Of a DNA stretch of 64,000 nucleotides, positions 26,430 through 35,576 are shown piece after piece; position 1 is the first letter of the stretch; every line of letters starts with the position of its first letter. A program made the position numbers and the translations under genes. Under the pieces are notes generated by a model. That model saw nothing but the letters and a program-made list of their open reading frames with translations. It had not been told where the DNA came from and searched no databases. The stretch is from NCBI RefSeq assembly GCF_000685865.1, contig NZ_JMKS01000003.1:1803001-1867000 (forward strand). The letters run 5' to 3'. This DNA comes from Exiguobacterium antarcticum DSM 14480 (GTDB lineage Bacteria; Bacillota; Bacilli; Exiguobacteriales; Exiguobacteriaceae).

Positions 26430-27401
26430 ATGTACGATGCGACGCATCTTTTTGAACCACCGGTCATGACCGAAGAAGAAAAATTGGAACATTTTAAAGA
26501 ACGGATCGAAAACGGGGAAAAAATCGAAGCTGACGACTGGATGCCTGATTTTTACCGCGACACGCTGATCAAATTGATTTCGATGCACGGAATCAGTGAA
26601 ATCATGGGCGCTTTACCGGAAAAAGAGTGGGTACCCAAAGCCCCGTCCTTACGCCGGAAGCTCGGCATCATGGCAAAAGTCCAGGATGAGATGGGGCACG
26701 GTCAACTCCTGCTGCGGGTCGTCGAGGACTTGATGAAACCGTACGGAAAAACGCGGGCCGACTTGATGGACGATTTGTTTACGGGACGTCTCAAATTCCA
26801 TAACGTCTTCCACATGCCGACCCGTTCGTGGGCAGATGCCGGGACGATCGGCTGGCTCGTCGACGGAGCAGCAATCATTACCCAGACGAACATGCTCGGG
26901 GCGTCCTACGGTCCTTATGCCCGGGCGTTGCAACGGATTTGTGCAGAAGAAGTGTTCCATGCCCAGCATGGTGAATCGATCATCATGGCATTGGCTGAAG
27001 GGACACCGGCACAAAAAGCGATGATTCAGGAATCCCTCGATGAGTGGTGGGAATCCCTGTTGATGTTCTTCGGACCGGCGACAAAAGAGACGACCGGGAC
27101 GTCAAAACAAGACGTGACGATTGCTTATAAAATCCGGACGAAGACGAACGAAGAGCTGCGTCAAAATTTCTTTACGAAATATGTTCCCCGGATCCGTTCG
27201 CTTGGTCTTGTCATTCCGGATCCGACATTACGGTTTGATGAGGAAACCGGACAATGGATTTACGCCCAGCCGGACTGGACGGAATTCAAGAAAATCATTC
27301 AAGGCGGCGGTCCCCGTTCGAAGGAGCGACTCGCCTTACGTCAAACTTCGTATCAAAACAATGCGTGGGTGCGCGAGGCACTTGCTGAGACGATCGGCTG
27401 A
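26430..27401 (+). CDS. paaA: Phenylacetyl-CoA epoxidase subunit A
   Basis: A 323-residue catalytic subunit with a ferritin-like di-iron fold. Probable metal ligands lie in KVQDEMGHGQLL and CAEEVFHAQHGESI. The complex epoxidises the aromatic ring of phenylacetyl-CoA with O2. The ATG follows GAGGAGG, 17 bases after the paaK stop. Despite the insertion in paaK, this gene is open and conserved throughout. Confidence 0.95.
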   Translation: MYDATHLFEPPVMTEEEKLEHFKERIENGEKIEADDWMPDFYRDTLIKLISMHGISEIMGALPEKEWVPKAPSLRRKLGIMAKVQDEMGHGQLLLRVVEDLMKPYGKTRADLMDDLFTGRLKFHNVFHMPTRSWADAGTIGWLVDGAAIITQTNMLGASYGPYARALQRICAEEVFHAQHGESIIMALAEGTPAQKAMIQESLDEWWESLLMFFGPATKETTGTSKQDVTIAYKIRTKTNEELRQNFFTKYVPRIRSLGLVIPDPTLRFDEETGQWIYAQPDWTEFKKIIQGGGPRSKERLALRQTSYQNNAWVREALAETIG

Positions 27402-27414
27402 AGGAGGAAAGACC

Positions 27415-27759
27415 ATGACGGAAACGTTTTATCAAGAGTTCGAGATTTTCAGTAAACGGACGCCGAATGCTGCCTTTACGCATCAGTTCAGTCTACTGGC
27501 ACCGAATAAAGAGATGGCCTTAATGATGGCGCAGGAAAACTTCATGCGGCGCGAACCGGTCGTCGACATCTGGGTCGTTAAACGGGAAGATATCCGGGGA
27601 ATGACGCCGGATGAAAAGCAGATGCTGCAACGGCTGGATAACAAAGATTACCGGACGACGAAAGGGTACGGCTATCTGAAGAAAAAATGGCGGCATTATG
27701 AACAGCAGATGCTCGACGAAAAAGAAATCATGTCCTGGCAAGGAGGCGATTCCAAATGA
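27415..27759 (+). CDS. paaB: Phenylacetyl-CoA epoxidase subunit B
   Basis: A 114-residue protein of the PaaB family (QEFEIFSKRTPNAAFTHQFSLLAPN, then MAQENFMRREPVVDIWVVKRED). It bridges PaaAC units in the epoxidase. The frame is open far upstream inside paaA, but ATG at 27415 follows AAGGAGG and fits the family N-terminus. The stop overlaps the paaC start by four bases. Confidence 0.93.
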   Translation: MTETFYQEFEIFSKRTPNAAFTHQFSLLAPNKEMALMMAQENFMRREPVVDIWVVKREDIRGMTPDEKQMLQRLDNKDYRTTKGYGYLKKKWRHYEQQMLDEKEIMSWQGGDSK

Positions 27760-28541
27760 CGGAAGCAGAACGTTTGGCGTTGGCCTCACTGCTTTATCAA
27801 TTAGCAGATGATGACTTTTTATACGCCTACCGCGGATCGGAATGGTTGGGACTCGCTCCGCATATCGAAGAAGATGTTGCGTCGTCCTCGATTGCCCAGG
27901 ATTCGATGGGGCATGCAGCGATGTACTACCAATTGCTCGAAGAAATCGGTGAAGGAAAGGCTGATGCTTTGGCGCACGTGCGGCTCGCACATGAACGGAA
28001 AAATTCGGTCCTCGTCGAACGGGTCAACGGACCGGGATATTATATGGAGAATCCGGAATATGACTGGGCGTATGCCGTCGTCCGCAATTATTGTTATACG
28101 CTTGCGAAAAAGGTGCGGATCGATTCGTTGAAAAAAAGCAGTTATGCGCCGCTCGCAGCACTCGCCGTCAAGATCAACATGGAGTTGTATTATCATTTGT
28201 TGCACTGGCAGACGTGGTTCACCCAGCTGTATCAATCAACCGAAACCGCCCGTCAAAAAATGGACGCCGCCCTTGAACGGGTATTGGCTGACTTCGGTGA
28301 TCTGTTTGATTACGGGGAAGCGACACAGCTGATTGACGAGATGCAGCTCATGGAAGATCAGGGAGTGTTGCTTGACCGCTGGTATCAGGCATTGACACCG
28401 GTCCTCGTCGATTTAAACGTCACGTTGCCGGAAATGAACATGACCTACAACGGACGAAACGGGGAGCACTCGCCTGATTTGAACGATGCCTTATCGACGC
28501 TCGGGGAAGTCTATCTGCTCGATCAGTCGGCTGTATGGTGA
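27756..28541 (+). CDS. paaC: Phenylacetyl-CoA epoxidase subunit C
   Basis: A 261-residue ferritin-like structural partner of PaaA. The N-terminal segment reads LYQLADDDFLYAYRGSEWLG, and EEDVASSSIAQDSMGHAAMYYQLL holds the helix corresponding to the metal site. The ATGA overlap with paaB supports coupled synthesis of a fixed-ratio complex. Confidence 0.93.
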   Translation: MTEAERLALASLLYQLADDDFLYAYRGSEWLGLAPHIEEDVASSSIAQDSMGHAAMYYQLLEEIGEGKADALAHVRLAHERKNSVLVERVNGPGYYMENPEYDWAYAVVRNYCYTLAKKVRIDSLKKSSYAPLAALAVKINMELYYHLLHWQTWFTQLYQSTETARQKMDAALERVLADFGDLFDYGEATQLIDEMQLMEDQGVLLDRWYQALTPVLVDLNVTLPEMNMTYNGRNGEHSPDLNDALSTLGEVYLLDQSAVW

Positions 28542-28555
28542 AGGAGGAAGGGCAG

Positions 28556-29050
28556 ATGACGATCTTGCTGGAGCAAGAAATCCGGGACGCGCTAGATACG
28601 GTCAAGGACCCTGAAATCGATGCCGTCAGTATTCTGGATCTCGGGATGTTCGAAGCGATGGAGTGGACGGAGACAGCTGTCGGATACGATGTCCGGATTA
28701 CACTGCTGCCGACATTTTTAGGATGTCCGGCGCTTGAGATCATTCAAAAAAATACGGAATCCGCGTTGTTGCAAGTACCTCGGGTCAATACGGTGAAAGT
28801 CGTCTTCCTGTTTGATCCGCCTTGGACATCGGACCGGATTACGGAACAAGGGATTGCCGGTCTGAAGTCCTTCGGGATTGCCCCGCCGCGAGTCGTCGAC
28901 GGAAAGTGGGAAATCGACTGTCCGTACTGCGGATCGACGTTCGTTTCGATTGAAAACCTGTTTGGTCCGACGGCTTGCCGGAGTATTTTATATTGTAAAT
29001 CATGCAAAAATCCATTCGAGGCGATGAAACCCGTCTCTACTCTCATGTGA
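28556..29050 (+). CDS. paaD: PaaD, MIP18-family maturation factor of the epoxidase
   Basis: A 164-residue protein. It has an N-terminal MIP18/DUF59 domain (VKDPEIDAVSILDLGM, then PTFLGCPALEII) and a C-terminal zinc ribbon (CPYCGS ... CKSCKNPF). PaaD is thought to help assemble metal centres of the epoxidase. AAGGAGG lies 8 nt before ATG 28556, so the upstream in-frame GTG at 28535 is rejected. No paaE reductase gene follows. Confidence 0.9.
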   Translation: MTILLEQEIRDALDTVKDPEIDAVSILDLGMFEAMEWTETAVGYDVRITLLPTFLGCPALEIIQKNTESALLQVPRVNTVKVVFLFDPPWTSDRITEQGIAGLKSFGIAPPRVVDGKWEIDCPYCGSTFVSIENLFGPTACRSILYCKSCKNPFEAMKPVSTLM

Positions 29051-29065
29051 AGGAAGGTAATCATT

Positions 29066-29389
29066 ATGGTAAAACTAATCGCGCTTTATACACATCCGGA
29101 AAACAAGGAACAGTTTGACGAGCATTACTTCAACGTCCACGGTCCACTGACGGCAAAGATTCCCGGTCTGCAACAGATGACGGTCACGAAAATCGTCGGT
29201 TCACCGATGGGCGGAGACGGTAAATATTATCTGATGTGCGAAATGGTCTACGAAAGTCCTGAAACGATGAAAGCCGGCATGCGTTCGCTCGAAGGAAAAG
29301 CGTCGGGTAAAGACTTGATGGGCTTTGCGGGAGATCTCGTGACGTTAATGATTGGTGAGGAAGTCCATGCTGACGCCACAGTACGTTAA
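29066..29389 (+). CDS. EthD-family protein in the paa operon
   Basis: A 107-residue dimeric alpha-beta-barrel protein of the EthD/ABM type (LIALYTHPENKEQFDEHYFNVHGPLTAKIPGL with the family Asn/His/Gly pattern). It lies between paaD and an enoyl-CoA hydratase gene, overlapping the latter by 23 bases, so it is clearly in the operon. Its role in phenylacetate breakdown is not established. A small chaperone or isomerase function is only a guess. Confidence 0.8.
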   Translation: MVKLIALYTHPENKEQFDEHYFNVHGPLTAKIPGLQQMTVTKIVGSPMGGDGKYYLMCEMVYESPETMKAGMRSLEGKASGKDLMGFAGDLVTLMIGEEVHADATVR

Positions 29390-30143
29390 GACGAGTATCG
29401 AGGAGCGAATCGGCCGGATTCGACTGAATCGGCCGGAACGTTACAATGCCCTGAACCGGACGATGATCCGGGAAATCGTCGAAGCGATGGAACAATTCGA
29501 TCAGGATGAGGCGGTCGCCGTCATCGTCCTGGACGGTGAAGGAAAGTCCTTTTCCGCCGGAGCCGACATCGAGGAGATGCTCGACGCGACACCGATTTCC
29601 ATGGAACTGCTGGATCCGTTTGCTGATTGGGACCGGATCAGCCGGCTGCATAAACCGCTGATTGCGGCTGTCCACGGATTTGTGCTCGGCGGCGGTTTTG
29701 AACTGGCACTGGCCTGTGACTTGATTTATGCGACACCCGAGACGCAGTTCGGTTTTCCGGAAGTCGGACTCGGCGTCATGCCGGGAGCCGGCGGAACCCA
29801 ACGACTGACGAACCGGATCGGTCGGACGCGGGCCCTTGAATGGTTGTGGACGGGCGACCGGATGTCGGCGTCGGAAGCAAATCATCTCGGAATCATCAAC
29901 CGGATCGTGGAAGCGGACCAACTCGAAGCAAACGTTTTGGCGGTTGCCGGACGGATTGCGGCACAACCTATGATGTCCGTGCGACTGATCAAAGATGCCG
30001 TCGATAAGGCAGGCGATCTGTCACTGCAGGACGGCATGGACCATGAAAGAAGAAATTTCTACTTACTATTCGGCACGAGTGATCAGACGGAAGGGATGCA
30101 AGCCTTCCTCGACAAACGTCAACCGACATTCAAAGGAAACTAA
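29367..30143 (+). CDS. Enoyl-CoA hydratase/isomerase (PaaF/PaaG type)
   Basis: A 258-residue crotonase-fold enzyme. The oxyanion-hole segment is GKSFSAGADIEEM. Both crotonase glutamates are present, in GGGFELALACD and FPEVGLGVMPGAGGTQRL, favouring true hydratase activity (PaaF-like, on dehydroadipyl-CoA). ATG at 29367 follows GGTGAGG inside the end of the EthD gene. Whether it acts as PaaF or PaaG cannot be decided from sequence alone. Confidence 0.88.
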   Translation: MLTPQYVKTSIEERIGRIRLNRPERYNALNRTMIREIVEAMEQFDQDEAVAVIVLDGEGKSFSAGADIEEMLDATPISMELLDPFADWDRISRLHKPLIAAVHGFVLGGGFELALACDLIYATPETQFGFPEVGLGVMPGAGGTQRLTNRIGRTRALEWLWTGDRMSASEANHLGIINRIVEADQLEANVLAVAGRIAAQPMMSVRLIKDAVDKAGDLSLQDGMDHERRNFYLLFGTSDQTEGMQAFLDKRQPTFKGN

Positions 30144-30157
30144 AAGGAGTGGAAGCT

Positions 30158-31666
30158 ATGTCAACGGTACATGAAAAAACAATCGAGATGAAACGTTCCG
30201 TTTATCATCTGGTCATCAACGGCGAGCAAGTCGAAGGGGCAACAGGGGAGACATTCAAGACCTATAATCCGGCAACGGGCGAAGTCATCGCGGAAGTCGC
30301 GAAAGCTTCAAAAGCTGATGCCGATCGTGCCGTACAGGCGGCACGGGAAGCGTTTGATCACGGGAAGTGGAAAATGTGGCCGGTCGGTCGCCGGTCGCAA
30401 GTTCTGAATAAAATTGCCGGCATCATGCGTTCACGTTTCAATGAGCTCGTGGAACTCGAGATTCTTGATACCGGGAAATCCCTCGCGGCAGCGCAAGGGC
30501 AAATCACGCAAGCGATTGAAGACTTTGAATTTTATGCCGGAGCCATCGTCGGTCACCGCGGTGCCGTCAATAACGTGCCGGGGCAATTCCATAACTACAC
30601 GGAAAAAGAACCGGTCGGTGTCTGCGCCCAAATCATTCCGTGGAACTATCCGTTGATGATGGCGGCATGGAAAGTCGCACCGGCGATCGCCGTCGGTTGT
30701 TCGGTGGTCGTTAAACCGGCAACGCTGACGCCGTTGACAGCAATCATCCTCGGCGAAATTTGTCTCGAAGCCGGTGTACCGGCGGGAGTCGTCAACGTCA
30801 TTCCGGGATCAGGCCGCGAAATCGGCAACCACTTGGTCGAACACCCGAATGTGGATAAAGTTGCTTTTACCGGTTCAACACCGGTCGGAAAAGACATCAT
30901 GGGTCGGGCATCGGAAAGCTTAAAACGCGTCACACTCGAACTCGGCGGCAAATCACCGAACCTCGTGTTTGAGGATGCCGATATCACGGCAGCTGTCGAT
31001 GGTTCGCTGTTCGGTATCTTCTACAACAGCGGCCAGTCGTGTGAAGCCCGGTCCCGCCTGTACGTCCACGAAGACATTTACGAAACGTTCATGGAACAGT
31101 TTGTCGCGAAGACGAAACAATTGGTGCTCGGGAATCCGTTTGACAAAGGGACACACGTCGGGGCGATCATCGACCAACAACAGCTCGATGTCATCGATGG
31201 CTATGTCCAATCGGCGAAAGCGGACGGAGCAACGATTTTGACTGGGGGTCAAGTCGAGAAAGTGGCTGGTTTTGAAGAAGGTTTCTGGTATGCGCCGACC
31301 ATCATTGCCGATGTCACACACGAGATGAAAGCCGTCCAGGAAGAAATCTTCGGACCGGTCGTCGTCGTGATGAAGTTCAAGGATGAAAAAGAAGCGGTCC
31401 GTCTCGCAAACGATACGGAATTCGGACTCGGGTCAGCAATTTGGACAAAAGACGGGGCACGGGCGACGCGGATTGCGAATCAAATCAAAGCCGGTATCGT
31501 CATGATCAACTGTCCGTTCTCGGCCTTCCCGGGCACACCGTTCGGCGGCTACAAACAATCTGGTTTCGGACGCGAACTGTGTATCGAGACACTGGATTTA
31601 TATACGGAAACGAAAAGTATCCTGTCGTATTACGGCAGTCGTCCACTTAATCCGTTCGGACTGTAA
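30158..31666 (+). CDS. Aldehyde dehydrogenase of the phenylacetate pathway
   Basis: A 502-residue NAD(P)-dependent aldehyde dehydrogenase. The catalytic Glu is in TLELGGKSPN and the catalytic Cys in NSGQSCEARSR; IIPWNYPLMMAAWKVAPA and AFTGSTPVGK are also present. In many Gram-positive clusters a stand-alone enzyme oxidises the semialdehyde formed after ring opening, replacing the ALDH half of PaaZ. That role is inferred from context; by sequence it also resembles betaine-aldehyde dehydrogenases. AAAGGAG precedes the ATG and a terminator follows. Confidence 0.88.
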   Translation: MSTVHEKTIEMKRSVYHLVINGEQVEGATGETFKTYNPATGEVIAEVAKASKADADRAVQAAREAFDHGKWKMWPVGRRSQVLNKIAGIMRSRFNELVELEILDTGKSLAAAQGQITQAIEDFEFYAGAIVGHRGAVNNVPGQFHNYTEKEPVGVCAQIIPWNYPLMMAAWKVAPAIAVGCSVVVKPATLTPLTAIILGEICLEAGVPAGVVNVIPGSGREIGNHLVEHPNVDKVAFTGSTPVGKDIMGRASESLKRVTLELGGKSPNLVFEDADITAAVDGSLFGIFYNSGQSCEARSRLYVHEDIYETFMEQFVAKTKQLVLGNPFDKGTHVGAIIDQQQLDVIDGYVQSAKADGATILTGGQVEKVAGFEEGFWYAPTIIADVTHEMKAVQEEIFGPVVVVMKFKDEKEAVRLANDTEFGLGSAIWTKDGARATRIANQIKAGIVMINCPFSAFPGTPFGGYKQSGFGRELCIETLDLYTETKSILSYYGSRPLNPFGL

Positions 31667-31670
31667 AACC

Positions 31671-31702
31671 AAGCGTGCGGACGTTCGTCCGCACGCTTTT
31701 TT
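31671..31702 (+). terminator. Terminator inside the paa cluster
   Basis: A 12-bp stem AAGCGTGCGGAC (31671-31682) with a GTTC tetraloop and its complement at 31687-31698 is followed by T residues. It splits the paa cluster into an upstream and a downstream transcription unit, or gives partial read-through to paaH. Confidence 0.9.
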
Positions 31703-31718
31703 AAAGGGGGAAAATCAG

Positions 31719-32591
31719 ATGATAGTTCAACAGATGGTGGTCGTAGGGTCAGGTGTCATGGGAAGAGGGATTGCGTACGTGGCAGCAGCAAGCGGATTTG
31801 ATGTGACGTTAGTCGACGTCGAACAAAAGCTGTTGACGTCCGCGCAACAGGAATTAGAAACGATTGCCGATAAAGCCATCATCCGCGGGAAAATGACGAC
31901 GGAAGAAGTCGAACAGCTGTTCAGCCGTTTGAGTTATGCAACGGATTTAAAGGAGTCTGTCAAAGGCGCAAATCTTGTAATTGAGGCTGTCCCGGAACGA
32001 CTCGACATCAAACGGACTGTGTTTGAGACGCTCGATCAGTATGCGCCGGCTGGTTGTATTTTTGCGACCAATACGTCGACGATGAGTCCGACCGAGATTG
32101 CGTCTTTCACGAAACGTCCGGAACGGGTCATGGCGATGCATTTCTTTAATCCGGTGCACCGGATGCCGCTCGTCGAACTGGCACAGGGGCTTGAAACGTC
32201 GGACGAAACGGTCATGATCTGTGAAACCGTCGCTCAACAAATGGGGAAAGAGACCGTCGTCATCCAAGAATTCCCCGGATTCGTCACGTCACGAATCAGT
32301 GCACTCGTCGGCAACGAAGCGTTTTATATGTTGCAGGAAGGACTCGGAACACCGGAAGAGATTGATAAAGCAATTAAGCTCGGACTGAATTATCCGATGG
32401 GACCGTTTGAACTCGGCGATCTTGTCGGACTCGACACCCGCTTGAACAATCTACGGTATCTGCATGAAAAACTGGGTGAAAAATACCGTCCGGCACCACT
32501 GCTCGAACAGTATGTCAAAGCAGGACGCCTCGGACGGAAAACCGGGCGCGGAGTCTACGATTATTCGGACAGCGGGGTGAAGACACGATGA
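31719..32591 (+). CDS. paaH: 3-hydroxyacyl-CoA dehydrogenase
   Basis: A 290-residue NAD-dependent dehydrogenase. The Rossmann motif GSGVMGRG is at residues 8-15. The catalytic His lies in MAMHFFNPVHRMPLVE, and the C-terminal helical domain includes NYPMGPFELGDLVGLD. It oxidises 3-hydroxyadipyl-CoA in the lower phenylacetate pathway. AAAGGGGG precedes the ATG. The stop overlaps the thiolase start (ATGA). Confidence 0.92.
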   Translation: MIVQQMVVVGSGVMGRGIAYVAAASGFDVTLVDVEQKLLTSAQQELETIADKAIIRGKMTTEEVEQLFSRLSYATDLKESVKGANLVIEAVPERLDIKRTVFETLDQYAPAGCIFATNTSTMSPTEIASFTKRPERVMAMHFFNPVHRMPLVELAQGLETSDETVMICETVAQQMGKETVVIQEFPGFVTSRISALVGNEAFYMLQEGLGTPEEIDKAIKLGLNYPMGPFELGDLVGLDTRLNNLRYLHEKLGEKYRPAPLLEQYVKAGRLGRKTGRGVYDYSDSGVKTR

Positions 32592-33796
32592 GACGTGTCG
32601 CCATCATTGATGCCGTCCGTACACCGATTGGCCGGTATAACGGAGTTTTGAAAGACGTCCGTCCGGATGATTTAGGAGCTTGTGTCATCAAAGCATTGAT
32701 TGATCGCAATCCGGAGGTGGATCCGGTCCGAATCGAAGAAGTGATTTTCGGAAATGCCAATCAGGCAGGGGAGGACAACCGGAATGTCGCCCGGATGTCC
32801 GGTTTGCTTGCAGGTCTGCCGGTCGAAGTTGCTGGGACAACCGTCAACCGGCTCTGTGGTTCCGGACTCGATGCTGTCATCGCAGCAGCCCGGGCGATCG
32901 CAATGAACGAAGGGGACATCTACATTGCCGGCGGAACGGAAAGTATGACCCGGGCACCGCTCGTCATGGCAAAGACGGAAACAGGCTTTGCCCGCGGGAA
33001 CACGACGATCTATGACACGACGATCGGCTGGCGCTTCGTTAATGAAAAACTGAATGCCAAGTACGGAACAGACTCGATGCCGGAGACGGCGGAACACGTC
33101 GCAACCCGGTACGGGATTTCTCGGGAAGAACAGGATGATTTTGCCTATTTAAGTCAGCAACGGGCCAAACAGGCGATGGTGACACAACGTTTTCAAACAG
33201 AACTTGTGCCGGTGCAGTATATGACACGCAAAGGACAGGTCGTCGAAGTGAATACGGACGAACATCCACGTCCCGACACGAGCCGTGAAAAGCTCGGAAC
33301 ACTCAAAAGCCTGTTTCCCAATGGCACCGTCACGGCAGGGAATGCTTCCGGTGTCAATGACGGAGCAGCCGCCCTGTTGTTGATGAGCGAAGAAACGGCG
33401 GAACGTCTTGGTCTGACGCCGCTTGCCTATTACCGGGCCAGTGCCGTCGCCGGTGTCGAACCCGCCGTCATGGGAATCGGACCGGTCGATGCGACCCGTA
33501 AAGCGCTGAAACGGGCGGGATTGACGATTGAGCAACTGGATTTGATTGAACTCAACGAAGCCTTTGCGGCGCAAAGTGTCGCCTGTATGCAAGAACTTGG
33601 ATTACCGCCGGAAAAAGTCAACGTCAACGGAGGAGCGATTGCATTTGGTCATCCGCTTGGTGCCAGCGGGGCACGGATTTTAACGACGCTTTTACACGAG
33701 ATGTGCCGAACGAACCAGACATATGGTCTGGCGACGATGTGTGTCGGCGTCGGACAGGGTATCGCCTTGATCGTCGAACGGGAGGGACTTGTATGA
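32588..33796 (+). CDS. paaJ: Thiolase (3-oxoadipyl-CoA/3-oxo-5,6-dehydrosuberyl-CoA thiolase)
   Basis: A 402-residue thiolase with the nucleophilic Cys in NRLCGSGL near residue 91. The His is in [14 protein letters not shown] and the second Cys in MCVGVGQG, completing the catalytic set. It has the conserved start [13 protein letters not shown]. It would release acetyl-CoA and succinyl-CoA at the end of the pathway. It is coupled to paaH and to the next gene by ATGA overlaps. Confidence 0.93.
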   Translation: MRRVAIIDAVRTPIGRYNGVLKDVRPDDLGACVIKALIDRNPEVDPVRIEEVIFGNANQAGEDNRNVARMSGLLAGLPVEVAGTTVNRLCGSGLDAVIAAARAIAMNEGDIYIAGGTESMTRAPLVMAKTETGFARGNTTIYDTTIGWRFVNEKLNAKYGTDSMPETAEHVATRYGISREEQDDFAYLSQQRAKQAMVTQRFQTELVPVQYMTRKGQVVEVNTDEHPRPDTSREKLGTLKSLFPNGTVTAGNASGVNDGAAALLLMSEETAERLGLTPLAYYRASAVAGVEPAVMGIGPVDATRKALKRAGLTIEQLDLIELNEAFAAQSVACMQELGLPPEKVNVNGGAIAFGHPLGASGARILTTLLHEMCRTNQTYGLATMCVGVGQGIALIVEREGLV

Positions 33797-34563
33797 TCCA
33801 CTTTGAACAAACAGGACACATTGGCTTGATTCGAATTGACCGGCCGGAACGAATGAACTGCTTTGACTATCCGACACTGGTTGAACTGCAACGGCTGGTC
33901 GATATGGTCCGTGTCAATCCGGTGATTCGTGTTGTCCTGTTCACAGGGACGGGGAAAGCCTTTAGCGCAGGAGCCGACTTAAAGGAACGGATGACCTTGA
34001 CGGAAACGGAAGTCCGGCGAAACGTCGTCGCGATCCGTGACGTTTTTTCAAGTATCGCCGGCCTACCTCAACCGACGATTGCCGCCGTCAACGGACATGC
34101 ACTTGGTGGTGGGTTCGAGTGGATGCTCGCGTGTGATTTCCGGATCATCGTCAAAGGGGCACTGGTCGGATTGACGGAAACGAGTTTCGGCATCATTCCC
34201 GGTGCCGGTGGGACACAACGGTTGCCGCGGTTGATTGGAGAGACACGAGCGAAGGAATTGATTTTCACCGCTAAAAAGATTGATGCCGAAACCGCTGAAC
34301 GGTACGGAATCGTATCACGGGTCGTCTCGACGGTGGAAGAACTGATGGAGGTCTGTCTCGCCTTCGCTAACGAGATGTTGAAAAACGGACCGGTCGCCAT
34401 CCGTCAGGCGAAACAGGCGATTGATCACGGACTTGATCACACGCTTGCCGAAGGATTAAAAATTGAGACCAATGCCTACGAAGTGGTCATCCCGACCGAA
34501 GACCGGCTGGAGGCTTTACAAGCCTTTGCTGAAAAACGAACGGCGCAGTTTCAAGGCAAATGA
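33793..34563 (+). CDS. Enoyl-CoA hydratase/isomerase (second paa crotonase)
   Basis: A 256-residue crotonase-fold protein with GKAFSAGADLKERM and GGGFEWMLACDF. LTETSFGIIPGAGGTQRL aligns a Glu at the second catalytic site. One of the two crotonases should be the PaaF hydratase and the other the PaaG oxepin-forming isomerase; the assignment is open. ATG at 33793 overlaps the thiolase stop. The upstream open frame lacks a ribosome-binding site. Confidence 0.88.
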   Translation: MIHFEQTGHIGLIRIDRPERMNCFDYPTLVELQRLVDMVRVNPVIRVVLFTGTGKAFSAGADLKERMTLTETEVRRNVVAIRDVFSSIAGLPQPTIAAVNGHALGGGFEWMLACDFRIIVKGALVGLTETSFGIIPGAGGTQRLPRLIGETRAKELIFTAKKIDAETAERYGIVSRVVSTVEELMEVCLAFANEMLKNGPVAIRQAKQAIDHGLDHTLAEGLKIETNAYEVVIPTEDRLEALQAFAEKRTAQFQGK

Positions 34564-34639
34564 GGATGGTCGCGCTCTGAAATAACACGTATACTAACGG
34601 TAGACAAAAAAACGTTATATTAAAGAGAGAGTGAATGAC

Positions 34640-35524
34640 ATGAGTGCGAATACACAATCGATGATTTTCACCGTATACGGGGACTACATTCGACATTACG
34701 GCAATCAGATTTGGATCGGGAGTCTGATTCGTCTGCTGAAAGAGTTTGGTCATAACGAACAGGCAGTCCGTGTGGCCGTCTCACGGATGGTCAAACAAGG
34801 CTGGTTGACCTCTGAAAAGCAAGGCACTAAAAGTTTTTATTCGTTGACACCACGTGGGGTCGAGCGAATGGAAGAAGCTGCGCGACGGATTTATAAATCG
34901 ACGCCCCACGTCTGGGACGGAAAGTGGCGGACGTTGATGTATACGATCCCGGAAGACAAACGACAAATTCGGGATGAGTTGCGAAAAGAGTTGTCCTGGA
35001 GCGGTTTCGGTAATTTATCGAACGGCGTCTGGATTTCCCCCAATCCGCTCGAAAAAGAAGCGGAACGTCTGATTGAGGCATACGGAATCACCGAGTATGT
35101 CGATTTTTTCGTCGGTGAATACCATGGTCCACAACAGGATCAATCGCTGGTCGAACGTGCTTTTCCGCTTGACGAACTCCAAGAACGGTATGAGACGTTC
35201 ATCGCCGAGTACAGCCGGCGTTATATCGTCCATCAAAGCCGGATCCAGCTCGGTGAGATGGACGACGAACAATGTTTCGTCGAACGGACGACACTCGTCC
35301 ATGAATACCGGAAGTTTTTGTTCAGCGATCCCGGTCTGCCGCAAGAATTATTGCCGGACGCATGGAGTGGCCAGCATGCTGCCTTATTGTTCGAGCAGTA
35401 TTACCGATTACTCGCGGAACCGGCAAGCCGATTCTTTGAAACGATTTTTCAGAAAACGCATGACGTGTCACAAAAAAGCGCCGATTATGATGCATTGGAA
35501 CATCCGTTATTTGCCGAGCGGTAA
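34640..35524 (+). CDS. paaX: PaaX-family transcriptional repressor
   Basis: A 294-residue regulator. An N-terminal winged helix of PaaX type (SLIRLLKEFGHNEQAVRVAVSRMVKQGWL) is followed by the PaaX central domain (WRTLMYTIPEDKRQIRDELRKELSWSGFG) and a C-terminal PaaX domain. PaaX proteins repress paa genes and are released by phenylacetyl-CoA. With PaaK broken, the inducer would not form unless another ligase supplies it. ATG at 34640 is preferred over GTG at 34631. Confidence 0.93.
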   Translation: MSANTQSMIFTVYGDYIRHYGNQIWIGSLIRLLKEFGHNEQAVRVAVSRMVKQGWLTSEKQGTKSFYSLTPRGVERMEEAARRIYKSTPHVWDGKWRTLMYTIPEDKRQIRDELRKELSWSGFGNLSNGVWISPNPLEKEAERLIEAYGITEYVDFFVGEYHGPQQDQSLVERAFPLDELQERYETFIAEYSRRYIVHQSRIQLGEMDDEQCFVERTTLVHEYRKFLFSDPGLPQELLPDAWSGQHAALLFEQYYRLLAEPASRFFETIFQKTHDVSQKSADYDALEHPLFAER

Positions 35525-35570
35525 TCAAGAAAACGCTCATCCCGAGGTTTCGAGATGAGCGTTTTCTTGA
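35525..35570. terminator. Bidirectional terminator between paaX and the gamma-carbonic-anhydrase gene
   Basis: A 17-bp stem beginning TCAAGAAAACGCTCATC (35525-35541) pairs with 35554-35570. A-rich and T-rich flanks on the stem let it work on both strands between convergent genes. Confidence 0.85.
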
Positions 35571-35576
35571 TGAAAA

